64,000 bases of DNA, from positions 744,001 to 808,000 of the forward strand of contig NZ_RIAS01000001.1 in assembly GCF_003719335.1 (NCBI RefSeq), in the 5' to 3' direction. The notes beneath the pieces are model-generated. The model worked only from the letters and a program-made list of their open reading frames with translations, ran no database searches and was not told the DNA's origin. A program made the translations under genes and the position numbers. Shown here piece after piece: positions 38,882 through 48,772 of this stretch. The stretch comes from Paenibacillus amylolyticus. GTDB lineage: Bacteria; Bacillota; Bacilli; Paenibacillales; Paenibacillaceae. Positions within the stretch are counted from its first letter, which is position 1. Every line of letters begins with the position of its first letter.

Positions 38882-39598
38882 CTAATCCGGGAACTGCACA
38901 TGACCCGGTACAATGTATGCACCGCCAGATCCATCATTCGGCAGAGCTGGAATGGTGTCATACACCACTTTACCACGAATATCGGTGATCCGAATACTTA
39001 ATTCTTCCTTACCCAGTCCCGTACCAAGGAAATGGTTATAATCTTGCTTTTCGAGATTAAGCCATGAGCCGTCCTTCTGCTTCACTTCAAACTTCAGCAC
39101 CGGATATTTGTGATGACGGACTTGAATGGCTGCCCACCACTGACTGCTGCCTTCCTTAATCCGATAAGATACGTTCCCTTCAATCGGCGCTTTGACTACT
39201 TTCCAACGGATATTGATCTTCCCTGCTTGAGGATCACCAATCTGGTTGAACGCATTCGGTGAGAGATCCAGTGCTCCACTGGCTCCTTCCGGATATAAAT
39301 CCGTTACATAAACCACGGTTTTTCCTTTGGGCCCTTGAACTTCTAGATAGGCCCCTGCTAAAGCAGCTTTGACACCATTATAATTAAGTTGATAGGGATT
39401 GAGTGCGGTAATCTTCATATCTGCTGGAATCGGATCTAGCAGTACGGCACCACCCGAGTAACCCGAGCCCGTGTACGTAGCATACCCTTGATATGTATCA
39501 TTCCAGGCAGCAGATGCAGGTAAAGCAAACAAGACAAGGCCGAGCAGTATACCTGTGGCAGACCTTCTTAAACGCTGGAATCTACTTTTCTTGCTCAT
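38882..39598 (-). CDS. Bacterial expansin, EXLX1/YoaJ type
   Basis: The 238-residue protein loosens plant cell walls without hydrolysis. A signal peptide (about 1-32) is followed by the two expansin domains. D1 opens WNDTYQGYATYTGSGYSGGA, and its key Asp is in ASGALDLSPNAF. D2 has the flat binding-surface residues in SSQWWAAIQVRHHKYP and GSWLNLEKQDYNHF. The domain order and length match YoaJ. The ATG at 39598 follows AAGGAGGAG. It is monocistronic. It fits with the pectate lyase and galactanase genes elsewhere in the window. Confidence 0.92.
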   Translation of the reverse strand: MSKKSRFQRLRRSATGILLGLVLFALPASAAWNDTYQGYATYTGSGYSGGAVLLDPIPADMKITALNPYQLNYNGVKAALAGAYLEVQGPKGKTVVYVTDLYPEGASGALDLSPNAFNQIGDPQAGKINIRWKVVKAPIEGNVSYRIKEGSSQWWAAIQVRHHKYPVLKFEVKQKDGSWLNLEKQDYNHFLGTGLGKEELSIRITDIRGKVVYDTIPALPNDGSGGAYIVPGHVQFPD

Positions 39599-39747
39599 TG
39601 TGTTACTCCTCCTTATCATTTTGGCTGTGATTCTAAAATATAGCTCTTCATTGTCACAGACAACGAATAACATTATTTTACATAATTTTTAAAATATTTA
39701 AATATGTTTCCGAAAAATCACATCTAAAGTCCTGCTTTATCATTCAT

Positions 39748-39802
39748 AAAAAAGCGCCGCACTTGGGAGAAAATTCATTCTCCAGCAACGTGCGACGCGC
39801 TT
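39748..39802 (-). terminator. Terminator after khtU
   Basis: AAGCGC...GCGCTT with inner CGCAC/GTGCG and GGAGAA/TTCTCC stems is followed by a T-run on the minus strand. It is a long, strong hairpin. Confidence 0.88.
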
Positions 39803-39811
39803 CTCTTACCC

Positions 39812-41017
39812 TTATCCTGTTTCCTTGCGTTTCTCCCGATTACGGAATCGTTCATATTGCGCATAGAGGCGAGGAGATTCTTTCGTCAGAATAGGCCCAA
39901 GGACAGCCAGAATCAGCACGTATAACACAGCAAAGGATTGAATGGATGCCATCAGACCTCCGGCCTTACCGATGTTCGCCATGATGATCGAGAACTCGCC
40001 CCGAGATACCAGGGTAAAGCCCACATTTAACGAGGCCTTGTTCGATACTCCAGCCATTTTCCCTGCAATCATACCTGCACCAAAGTTACTTAGAATCGTT
40101 AGAACGACGGCAATCAGCGTCATCCCTACAGCTCCGCCGAGAGAAGATGGCTCAATCGTGAGACCAAAGCTGAAGAAAAACAGGGCACCAAAAAAATCTT
40201 TGAACGGCATAATCTGCTGCTCAATTCGGCTGACATGTCTGGATTCACCAAGCACAAGGCCAATCATCAACGCACCAATCGCCTCAGCCACATGTAAGGT
40301 TTCCGAGAATCCGGCTACGAGGAAGAGCAATGTCATAATCGTAAGCAGGAATAACTCCGAGGACTTAATGTTCAATGCTTTATCGATATATTTAATACTC
40401 TTCCTGCCGATAATCAGGAACAGTACAATAAACAGCAGAGCAGAGAGAGATACCAGCAGCACACTTACAAATGAAGTTGCCCCGCTAAGCACAAGCCCAG
40501 TCAGAATGGAAATATGAATGGCAATAAACAAGTCATCAAACATAATCATGCCCATAATAATTTCTGTCTCTGGATTCGCGGTACGTTTCAAGTCCACGAG
40601 CACTTTGGCAACAATAGCCGTCGATGAACTCGTCATGATCCCGCATACGACCATCGTTTCCTGAAGTGGCAGATTCATGAACCAGCCCAGAAGCAAGCCT
40701 GATACAAAATTGAGAGCCACATAGAATATACCACCGGTAAGGATGGCTTTACCCGATTTTAATAACCGGGAGACCGAAAATTCCAATCCCAGATAAAACA
40801 ATAAAAATAAAATACCCAGCCTGCCCATAAATTCAATAAAAGACGAGCTTTCGATAAATCGTAAATCCACAATGCCAAACTGTGGTGCATGCGGTCCAAC
40901 GGCCATACCGACCAGAATGTAAAATGGAATAACCGAAAATCGTAGTCGTGCAGATATTAATCCCGTAAGTGTAATCAGCGCAACGGCAACCCCCACTTCG
41001 AATATGAGCATATCCAT
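39812..41017 (-). CDS. khtU: Potassium/proton antiporter KhtU
   Basis: The 401-residue membrane protein is a CPA2-type antiporter that exports K+ in exchange for protons. It has about twelve helices, with the conserved GLEFSV segment and the TSSSTAIVAKVL helix in the ion path. It is the last gene of the operon and starts 3 bases after the KhtT stop. In Bacillus subtilis KhtU works with the soluble KhtT regulator. Expression presumably follows the leader peptide and hairpin upstream. Confidence 0.93.
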   Translation of the reverse strand: MDMLIFEVGVAVALITLTGLISARLRFSVIPFYILVGMAVGPHAPQFGIVDLRFIESSSFIEFMGRLGILFLLFYLGLEFSVSRLLKSGKAILTGGIFYVALNFVSGLLLGWFMNLPLQETMVVCGIMTSSSTAIVAKVLVDLKRTANPETEIIMGMIMFDDLFIAIHISILTGLVLSGATSFVSVLLVSLSALLFIVLFLIIGRKSIKYIDKALNIKSSELFLLTIMTLLFLVAGFSETLHVAEAIGALMIGLVLGESRHVSRIEQQIMPFKDFFGALFFFSFGLTIEPSSLGGAVGMTLIAVVLTILSNFGAGMIAGKMAGVSNKASLNVGFTLVSRGEFSIIMANIGKAGGLMASIQSFAVLYVLILAVLGPILTKESPRLYAQYERFRNREKRKETG

Positions 41018-41020
41018 ACG

Positions 41021-41527
41021 CTACATCCGCCCATCGGTTAACCATTGTTTGAGCTGCTTGAGCTGGTCACGTTCACCAGCAACAACGATCGTTGCTCCAC
41101 TGGTAAAAACGTACTCTGGCCCCGGATTAAATTGCTTTTCCTTCTCCTTGTCAACTGCCGCCAGAATCGCGACACCAGTCACCTGCCGGATGTTCATCTC
41201 TCCAATGGTCTTCCCGATGCAAGCAGCGTGAGGTTCAATGCGAAGCCATTCAATCAGCAGCCCTTCCAGCATGACCTCACGGTCGTTCTGGAACTGCGGT
41301 TTATATGTCATACCGCCGACAATAGCTGCTACAGCTCTTGCTTCATCATCATCAAGCGTCACCAATGAGACCATATCGCCAAGCTCTTCCGCTTGATCTC
41401 CGGATTCCATATGAAACAAATCACGCCGCTCATCGTTATGAACCACAATGACTAGGTGCTCTCCGCTACGGGTGTGTAGCCAATATTTACGTCCAATGCC
41501 GGGCAGATCCGTTTCTTTAAAGTGCAT
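41021..41527 (-). CDS. khtT: Potassium/proton antiporter regulatory subunit KhtT
   Basis: The 168-residue protein has an N-terminal domain starting MHFKETDLPGIGRKYWL and a C-terminal RCK_C (TrkA-C) domain with MLEGLLIEWLRIEPHAACIG and VTGVAILAAVD; RCK_C domains bind ligands such as c-di-AMP. It controls the KhtU antiporter. The ATG at 41527 follows GGGGAGG and overlaps the preceding gene by 11 bases. The operon order is leader peptide, GreA-like protein, khtT, khtU. Confidence 0.92.
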   Translation of the reverse strand: MHFKETDLPGIGRKYWLHTRSGEHLVIVVHNDERRDLFHMESGDQAEELGDMVSLVTLDDDEARAVAAIVGGMTYKPQFQNDREVMLEGLLIEWLRIEPHAACIGKTIGEMNIRQVTGVAILAAVDKEKEKQFNPGPEYVFTSGATIVVAGERDQLKQLKQWLTDGRM

Positions 41528-42044
41528 GATTCGCACCTCCCCGAGACAAACCTTGCAGCGTATTTCCACTCGGCTCATCCAAATGCTCCGGTTGTTGCTC
41601 CTGCTCTATGTTCTGCTGCGAAGCCCATCCGATGCTTGCTATTCGTATTCTCATGGAACCCGAAGGCGTAGAGATGGCTCGCATTTCTCCTTTTTCCCCA
41701 AGCAGCAGTTGACGTCCCACAGGCGAAAGGAATGAAATCAGTCCCTCATCCGGATTTGCTTCCTCTGGCATAACCACGGTTAAAGTGTCACATGTATGAA
41801 AATCAACGTATTCCAGTTCAATCTGACTACCGATCAGCACAACGGAATTTAACAGCTCATCCGGACCAGCAAGTAATTGCTCTATTCGGTCTGTATAGGC
41901 TGTCAATTGTTTATCCAGCTGTATGCGCTCGGGATTACGCACGTCAAAATAAGCGTCAAGAAAAGTTCTTTTCTCTTCGCCCAAGGTCAACAGCTGACTC
42001 ACCAGCATTTCTCTGCAATTGTCAAGTGGAGTCCTACGGTTCAT
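41517..42044 (-). CDS. GreA/GreB C-terminal-domain protein in the kht operon
   Basis: The 175-residue protein has an N-terminal helical region of about 60 residues (MLVSQLLTLGEEKRTFLDAY) and a Gre-factor-like FKBP-fold domain (VVLIGSQIELEYVDFHTCDT ... SFLSPVGRQLLLGEKGEM). Gre factors rescue stalled RNA polymerase, but the acidic tip pair in the coiled coil is not clear here. The ATG at 42044 is inside the stop region of a small leader ORF. Its overlap with khtT suggests coupling. A role in potassium control is inferred from position. Confidence 0.78.
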   Translation of the reverse strand: MNRRTPLDNCREMLVSQLLTLGEEKRTFLDAYFDVRNPERIQLDKQLTAYTDRIEQLLAGPDELLNSVVLIGSQIELEYVDFHTCDTLTVVMPEEANPDEGLISFLSPVGRQLLLGEKGEMRAISTPSGSMRIRIASIGWASQQNIEQEQQPEHLDEPSGNTLQGLSRGGANHAL

Positions 42045-42111
42045 AGTAGATCTCACCTCCTATGCACGCCTTGTTCTCCACGTTGATTCGCTTGTTGTTA
42101 CTCTTCATCAT
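42034..42111 (-). CDS. 25-residue leader peptide of the GreA-like/khtTU operon
   Basis: AAGAAGGAGGACAACAGG precedes ATGATG and a frame of 25 codons reading MMKSNNKRINVENKACIG and a short GGEIYYEP end. It overlaps the start of the GreA-like gene by 11 bases, so translation of the leader would open that gene's ribosome binding site (AGGAGGTGAG, inside the leader). It is rich in Asn and Lys. I infer translational coupling. Confidence 0.6.
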   Translation of the reverse strand: MMKSNNKRINVENKACIGGEIYYEP

Positions 42112-42134
42112 CCTGTTGTCCTCCTTCTTATAAT

Positions 42135-42158
42135 AAAAGGGCCCGAATTACGAGCCCC
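42135..42158 (-). promoter_or_regulatory. 5'-terminal hairpin of the kht leader RNA
   Basis: GGGCTCG and CGGGCCC form a 7-base stem (one G-U) followed by TTTTATT, i.e. a terminator-like structure at the very beginning of the predicted transcript (start near 42159). It could stabilise the RNA or attenuate transcription. Confidence 0.5.
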
Positions 42159-42165
42159 TCTTACC

Positions 42166-42194
42166 ATCTTACCAAAATGAAATTATTAATCCAA
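42166..42194 (-). promoter_or_regulatory. Sigma-A promoter of the kht operon
   Basis: TTGGAT and TAAGAT are separated by exactly 17 bases on the minus strand. The predicted start lies directly before the hairpin and leader peptide. The remaining bases up to 42434 show no other clear feature. Confidence 0.55.
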
Positions 42195-42392
42195 TCAATT
42201 CCGCTAACTTGGGTTTTAATTCTATACTTTGGGTATATTATCCAACGTTTCACGATATTCTTTACATTTAATGATAGATCTATAGAACATTTTAATTGCC
42301 TCATAAAAAACATTTTATGGATTTTTGTCTCGTATTTTTATTTCCTTTCCTGTATATTTAACTACAAACTTTTATGCAATTTATACAAATAG

Positions 42393-43823
<1,431 letters not shown>

Positions 43824-43857
43824 TTCTTTTTTTACCGCATTTTTAATGGTTCATACA

Positions 43858-43925
43858 AAAGAAGCCTTACCTTCTCATGCAATGGTCGTTTAGCGGCCAT
43901 GCAGAGAAGAGGCTTCTTTTTTTAT
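43858..43925. terminator. Bidirectional terminator after gdhA
   Basis: AAAAGAAGCC...GGCTTCTTTT with inner CTTCTC/GAGAAG and GCATGG-like stems is followed by T8. It also ends the convergent GNAT gene. Confidence 0.9.
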
Positions 43926-43937
43926 CGTGCAATATAC

Positions 43938-44399
43938 TCAACTATTGGAGGTTTCGATCCCTTGATAAGCTCTAGACATGAACACATCTACTTCATCTTC
44001 ATCATCCACCGTAAAGCCAAATCGTTCGTATAAACGCTTCGCCGGACTTCCTTTCAACACGTTTAACGTCACACGTCTACCCTTGACTGATTCCTGTTCG
44101 AGCAACATGTTAAGCACCTTTGTACCTAGTTTCCTGCCCTGATAGTCCTGATCAATGTAGAAGTGCTCCAGCAAAAACTCTCCATCTGCCGGTTTTAATG
44201 ACACACATCCAATTAAAGCACCTTCCAGCTCCAACACTTGTGTATGTTCCGGCTGGAACGTATTTCGGAAACGCTCCCTCACGCGAATCTCATCATAACG
44301 CCCCAAACGCGTCAAATCATCATACAGCACCAAGGCTCGTAAATTGGCCAGTTGCTCCCGATCTTCCTGGGTAGCTTGACGTATCTTGAATTCATCCAT
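43938..44399 (-). CDS. GNAT N-acetyltransferase
   Basis: The 153-residue protein has the acetyl-CoA-binding motif YIDQDYQGRKLGTKVLNMLL and the C-terminal NVLKGSPAKRLYERFGF of the GNAT fold. It probably acetylates a small molecule or protein N-terminus. Substrate unknown. Convergent with gdhA and divergent from the pentapeptide gene. Confidence 0.85.
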   Translation of the reverse strand: MDEFKIRQATQEDREQLANLRALVLYDDLTRLGRYDEIRVRERFRNTFQPEHTQVLELEGALIGCVSLKPADGEFLLEHFYIDQDYQGRKLGTKVLNMLLEQESVKGRRVTLNVLKGSPAKRLYERFGFTVDDEDEVDVFMSRAYQGIETSNS

Positions 44400-44622
44400 G
44401 TTCTGCTAGCTCCATTCTTGGTCCGTCCATATGTTCTCTTATTCATCATACTCTTTTCACATTTTAACATAATGCACTTCTTTGTATGTTTATTTGAACC
44501 AGGCATATATAGAGGGTATCCATTTCATTGAAGTGACTTCCTTACAATGGTAAAGTGAACATGACATGATTTTATCGTTACATTTGAGATCAGCAGGTTC
44601 TTATTATGATAAGGAAGTGTGT

Positions 44623-45477
44623 ATGTTGTCTAACCATTCTTTAAACCACATTGAACGTCCTCATCTGCAAGCAGACTGCGAGCAGTGTTACGGATTATGT
44701 TGTGTGGCCCTGCCTTATGGCAAATCCTCGGACTTTGCTTTTGACAAGTCCAGCGGTACACCTTGCCCCAATCTGCAGGAGGACTATCGATGTGGTATCC
44801 ACACCCAGCTTCGACAGAAGGGTTTCAAAGGTTGCACCGTGTATGATTGTTTTGGTGCAGGTCAGAAGCTATCACAAGTGACGTATGCGGACAGAAGCTG
44901 GCGTAACCATCCCGAAACGGCCCGTGAAATGTATGATTGCCTGCCTGTACTGCGTCAAATTCATGAGTTGATCAGTTATATGAGAGAGGTTATGATGCGG
45001 CCCGATACGTCTTCGCTGCATGCCTCACTTGAAAAAGTCTATCCAGATGTAGCGCGTTTGAGTGATCTGGAACCGGCAGCTCTGCTGCAGTTGGACATCA
45101 CGAGCCATCGAGCAACTGTGAATACACTACTAATTCAGGCTAGTGAAATCGTACGTAACAGTGCCCCAGCATCTACAAAAGCAAAAGGAAAGCCCAAAGG
45201 CAAGAAACGCAGTGGCATGGATTTTCTGGGGGCTAATCTGCAAGGAGCAGACCTGAGAGGCGCAAGCTTCCGGGGCGCACTTATGATTGCAGCGAACCTG
45301 CGTAACGCCGATGCACGAAACGCCGATTGGATTGGTGCAGACTTGCGGGATACAGAGCTAGGCGGAGCCGATCTCCGCGGTGCTATCTTCTTGACGCAGG
45401 CTCAGCTGAACGCGGCCATGGGAGATGCCCGCACCTTGCTCCCCAGTCATTTGAACAAACCCTCTCATTGGCGCTAA
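44623..45477 (+). CDS. Cysteine-cluster/pentapeptide-repeat fusion protein
   Basis: The 284-residue protein has an N-terminal cluster of cysteines (CEQCYGLCCVALPY, CPNLQ, CGIH, CTVYDCFGAG) of the YkgJ type, thought to bind zinc or iron. Residues about 210-265 form pentapeptide repeats (GANLQGADLRGASFRGALMI), which fold into a right-handed helix mimicking DNA. A Lys-rich linker (KAKGKPKGKKRSG) joins them. Each half is known separately; the fusion is unusual. The ATG at 44623 follows AAGGAAG. The function is unknown. Confidence 0.8.
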   Translation: MLSNHSLNHIERPHLQADCEQCYGLCCVALPYGKSSDFAFDKSSGTPCPNLQEDYRCGIHTQLRQKGFKGCTVYDCFGAGQKLSQVTYADRSWRNHPETAREMYDCLPVLRQIHELISYMREVMMRPDTSSLHASLEKVYPDVARLSDLEPAALLQLDITSHRATVNTLLIQASEIVRNSAPASTKAKGKPKGKKRSGMDFLGANLQGADLRGASFRGALMIAANLRNADARNADWIGADLRDTELGGADLRGAIFLTQAQLNAAMGDARTLLPSHLNKPSHWR

Positions 45478-45493
45478 AGGTGCGCAATGTAAA

Positions 45494-45527
45494 TAGCTCG
45501 TCCTTCCACCGAAGGACGAGCTATTTT
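45494..45527 (+). terminator. Terminator after the pentapeptide gene
   Basis: AGCTCGTCCTTC and GAAGGACGAGCT form a perfect 12-base stem with a four-base loop, followed by ATTTTT. Confidence 0.93.
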
Positions 45528-45556
45528 TCCAAGACTACTTACCGAACTAACTAAGA

Positions 45557-46534
45557 TTACAGCAGATCACGACGGAGATCCGCAGCGGATTTTGGAGAAA
45601 GGTGACCCAGCGGAATATCAAATACCGTCTTCGCGCCTTTGTGTCCTTCCTTACTCAAACGCTGTGCTGCACGGGCATATGCCACAAGTACACTCGCGGT
45701 AAACTCCGGATTGCTGTCCAGCTTCAGACCGAATTCGATAATTTGTTTCTGCCCGTTACCTGTAATTCCGCTGCGAATTACGAAACCGCCATGTGGCATA
45801 CCTGCATGCTCGGATTTCAATTCTTCTTCACTGATGAAGGTAACTGTCGTATCGTAGTCCGAGAAATAGTTAGGCATATTCACAATCGTTTCACGAATCT
45901 CATCTTGGTTCGCACCCTCTTCTGCCACAACATAACACTGACGCAGATGTTTCTCGCGTGTCGACAGTTCCGGTGTCTCGCCTGAACGAATGCGATCAAT
46001 CACTTCTTCTACAGGAACCGTATACTGAACACCAGCTTTCACGCCGGGTACACGACGAATGGCATCGGAGTGACCCTGACTAACTCCTTTGCCCCAGAAC
46101 GTATACTCTTTCCCTTCCGGCAAAATAGATTGTGCCAGCAGACGATTCATCGAGAACAAGCCCGGATCCCAGCCTGTTGAGATCACACTTACATGCCCAC
46201 CTTGCTCAGCCGCCGCATTCACCGCTTCATAGAACTCCGGAATCTTCGCGTGGGTATCGAAGCTATCTACCGTATTAAACAGCTTGGCGATGACAGGTGT
46301 CTGCTCCGGCAAATCGGTTGCAGACCCCCCACACAAAATCATGACATCGATTTTGCCTATGTACTGCTCAGCCGCAGAGATATGCTCAAAGCGAACTTCT
46401 GTACCTTCAGCCACCATTTGCTCTGGATTACGACGTGTAAATACGGCAATCAGCTCCAGATCATCATTCTGTGCAATTGCTTTCTCAACACCTTTACCCA
46501 AGTTACCGTAACCTACGATACCAACTTTAATCAT
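45557..46534 (-). CDS. ddh: meso-Diaminopimelate dehydrogenase
   Basis: The 325-residue enzyme makes meso-diaminopimelate in one step from tetrahydrodipicolinate with ammonia and NADPH, for lysine and peptidoglycan. It starts with the Rossmann motif VGIVGYGNLGKGVEKAI. Substrate-binding segments such as ISTGWDPGLFSMNRLLA and GVSQGHSDAIRRVPGV are typical of the family. The start follows GGGAGAGG. It is monocistronic. Confidence 0.95.
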   Translation of the reverse strand: MIKVGIVGYGNLGKGVEKAIAQNDDLELIAVFTRRNPEQMVAEGTEVRFEHISAAEQYIGKIDVMILCGGSATDLPEQTPVIAKLFNTVDSFDTHAKIPEFYEAVNAAAEQGGHVSVISTGWDPGLFSMNRLLAQSILPEGKEYTFWGKGVSQGHSDAIRRVPGVKAGVQYTVPVEEVIDRIRSGETPELSTREKHLRQCYVVAEEGANQDEIRETIVNMPNYFSDYDTTVTFISEEELKSEHAGMPHGGFVIRSGITGNGQKQIIEFGLKLDSNPEFTASVLVAYARAAQRLSKEGHKGAKTVFDIPLGHLSPKSAADLRRDLL

Positions 46535-46626
46535 ATTTAATCCTCTCCCTGTCTGAATCTTTTTGTCTATAAGTCTATCTAAGGATATAACATACCATGT
46601 AACTTGTCAGGTTTCCAGATGCAAAT

Positions 46627-46676
46627 CAAAAATACCTTGCAGAGGGACAGCTTTAACGCTGTACTGCCACAAGGTA
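46627..46676 (-). terminator. Terminator after the lipoprotein gene
   Basis: ATACCTTG and CAAGGTAT flank an inner ACAGC/GCTGT stem, with TTTTTG following on the minus strand. Confidence 0.82.
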
Positions 46677-46750
46677 TGGGTAAATAAACAATTCCATGTA
46701 TAAAGATTCTATTTTATCAAAGAAAGCTTTGACATTCAGGCGGCAACTTT

Positions 46751-47326
46751 TTACGATTCGGACCAGGTTAACGTGAGTTCAACGACACCTTCCTGACTCG
46801 ACAGTGCTCCACCGATCAAAGACCAATGTTGCTTCGTGTCCGGTTCAGTCCCTTGAATAACAATATTTTTTTCATCAATCAGCTGTCCTGAGTCTGCCAG
46901 TTTCTTGTCTGTAAAATAATCTTTGTACAGCTTCGATACCGTCTTCATGTCCTGTTCCGTGGTGAAGATCATCATGGCTGACTTCTTCCCTTCATCCTCT
47001 CCGGAAGTCGCTGTAGTAATTTTTGCATCGTCTGGTAATGGGAAATCTTTAGGCAAGTACTCCGGCATGCCTTCCGCCGTACTACTTTCACCTTTACTTG
47101 CAGATGTTTCCGAAGTTGCCGGCGTGGATGAGGCTTCTGTATCTGTATTTGTCGCAGCTTCGTTTGTATTTTCTGTGACAGCTGGCTTGGAGGTTCCAGA
47201 TGTTGCCTCGCTATTTACCTTCTCAGATTCACCTTTGGGCTGGTCAGCAGCACTGCTGCACGCACTTAATGCCACCATCATAGCCAGCGCAGCGCAGGCC
47301 AGCAGAACTTTTTTCTTTTTCGCCAT
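46751..47326 (-). CDS. Unknown lipoprotein
   Basis: The 191-residue protein has a lipoprotein signal peptide ending VALSACSS (Cys near 23), a long Thr/Ser/Glu-rich linker (about 25-90) and a C-terminal globular domain beginning PEYLPKDFPLPDDAKI. The start at 47326 follows AAAGGAGTGA; an earlier ATG lacks a site. The linker suggests the domain is presented away from the membrane. The function is unknown. Confidence 0.75.
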   Translation of the reverse strand: MAKKKKVLLACAALAMMVALSACSSAADQPKGESEKVNSEATSGTSKPAVTENTNEAATNTDTEASSTPATSETSASKGESSTAEGMPEYLPKDFPLPDDAKITTATSGEDEGKKSAMMIFTTEQDMKTVSKLYKDYFTDKKLADSGQLIDEKNIVIQGTEPDTKQHWSLIGGALSSQEGVVELTLTWSES

Positions 47327-47465
47327 TAAAATCACTCCTTTTAGTTGTTTTATGTTGTCATTCTTCAAAATCACATTCGTACTTCAGAAGAACGCTTATA
47401 TGCACCTTGCACATCCCTCCTTCGTTTAGTCGAACTCCCTTGTCTGCTGAATAACGTGTACGCTT

Positions 47466-47573
47466 CTACGGTATGTCAATCCAGATGACCGACAACGATA
47501 ACACCGTCAAGGATAACAGGCAGCTTATTGCAAGAATCGATAGGAATCGGGTGATGACTTTGAGCTTTTTCAT
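47466..47573 (-). CDS. 35-residue membrane peptide
   Basis: A strong AAGGAGGAGGGTTGT site precedes an ATG opening the frame MKKLKVITRFLSILAISCLL, continuing with a hydrophobic stretch and ending VIWIDIP. It has a positive N-terminus and one 22-residue membrane helix. It lies upstream of the lipoprotein, about 140 bases away. Small single-helix proteins of this type often modulate a membrane partner, but none is apparent. Confidence 0.5.
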   Translation of the reverse strand: MKKLKVITRFLSILAISCLLSLTVLSLSVIWIDIP

Positions 47574-47816
47574 ACAACCCTCCTCCTTCTATATACAGGT
47601 TGTTTACGATTGAACTGCTTGAACTATTTCATATTTTTCACACGGGATAGTCCCATGCTTTTATTCTCCGCTCTGTATCAATGAATCATCAACTTATAAT
47701 ATATGTATGCTTCAATCGTACCCAAGAAATGGCGGGATTGAAACAATCCGGAGTCCAGTCCTTTCCCCTACCAAAGTCCAGTTCCTCTCCCCTACCTCTG
47801 AGGCACAGTATGACGT

Positions 47817-47858
47817 AAAAAACCGCCTGCATCCCTTTTTCGGGATACAAACGGTTGT
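47817..47858 (-). terminator. Terminator after exonuclease III
   Basis: AACCG...CGGTT with inner GTATCCC/GGGATGC stem is followed by six T residues on the minus strand, about 30 bases after the stop. Confidence 0.8.
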
Positions 47859-47888
47859 CAGGTTCTGCTTGCTTATTCACTTACTGTT

Positions 47889-48644
47889 TTACAGTTCCAG
47901 CTTAACACCCACAGGGCAATGATCACTGCCCATGACGTGACAGTCGATATAGGCATCGGCAACACGCGGAGCGAGCTGATTAGACACGAGAAAATAATCA
48001 ATGCGCCAGCCCACGTTCCGCTCTCTAACCTTAGGCATATACGACCACCAGCTGTACACATCGGTTTGATCTGGATGCAAATGACGGAAACTGTCCACAT
48101 ATCCTGATGCAAGCAGGTCGTTCATCTTGCCGCGCTCCTCATCCGTAAATCCGGAGTTGCCCATGTTCGGCTTCGGGTTTTTCAAGTCAATCTCTTGATG
48201 AGCCACGTTCAGATCCCCACAGATGATTACAGGCTTCGTCTGCTCCAATTGCAGGACATAGGAACGGAATCGGTCTTCCCACTCCAGACGGTAAGGCAGC
48301 CGGGTCAGATCACGTTTGGCATTAGGTGTATATACATTAATCAGATAAAAGGCATCATACTCCAGCGTAATCATTCGGCCTTCCGGCTCACTGTCCTCTT
48401 CCATACCGTAATACACAGACAATGGCTTGATGCGGCTGAATACAGCCGTACCGGAGTATCCTTTTTTGATCGCATAGTTCCAATACTGATAGACGTCTTC
48501 GCCCAAATCCATCTCGATCTGTCCAGCCTGTAATTTCGTCTCCTGAAGACAGAAAATATCGGCCTCGCTTTGTTGATAATAATCCATAAATCCTTTATTC
48601 ACACACGCTCGAAGTCCATTCACATTCCAGGACACCAGCTTCAT
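47889..48644 (-). CDS. exoA: Exodeoxyribonuclease III / AP endonuclease
   Basis: The 251-residue enzyme cleaves DNA at abasic sites and trims 3' ends in base excision repair. It has the family motifs SWNVNGLRAC, LQETKLQ with the metal-binding Glu, YTPNAKR, GDLNVAH and a C-terminal SDHCPV with the catalytic His. Length equals the Bacillus ExoA. It is monocistronic, with GAGGGG upstream of the ATG. Confidence 0.95.
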   Translation of the reverse strand: MKLVSWNVNGLRACVNKGFMDYYQQSEADIFCLQETKLQAGQIEMDLGEDVYQYWNYAIKKGYSGTAVFSRIKPLSVYYGMEEDSEPEGRMITLEYDAFYLINVYTPNAKRDLTRLPYRLEWEDRFRSYVLQLEQTKPVIICGDLNVAHQEIDLKNPKPNMGNSGFTDEERGKMNDLLASGYVDSFRHLHPDQTDVYSWWSYMPKVRERNVGWRIDYFLVSNQLAPRVADAYIDCHVMGSDHCPVGVKLEL

Positions 48645-48772
48645 ATTCTCATCCCCTCACATCTCTCCAATATAACATGAGCCTAATTCACGGGACAAGA
48701 CATCACATGTTGGGCACGAGGACTGAGATGGGAAATGAGCATGGAAATGAAGTTGGAGGAGGAAGACAAGGG

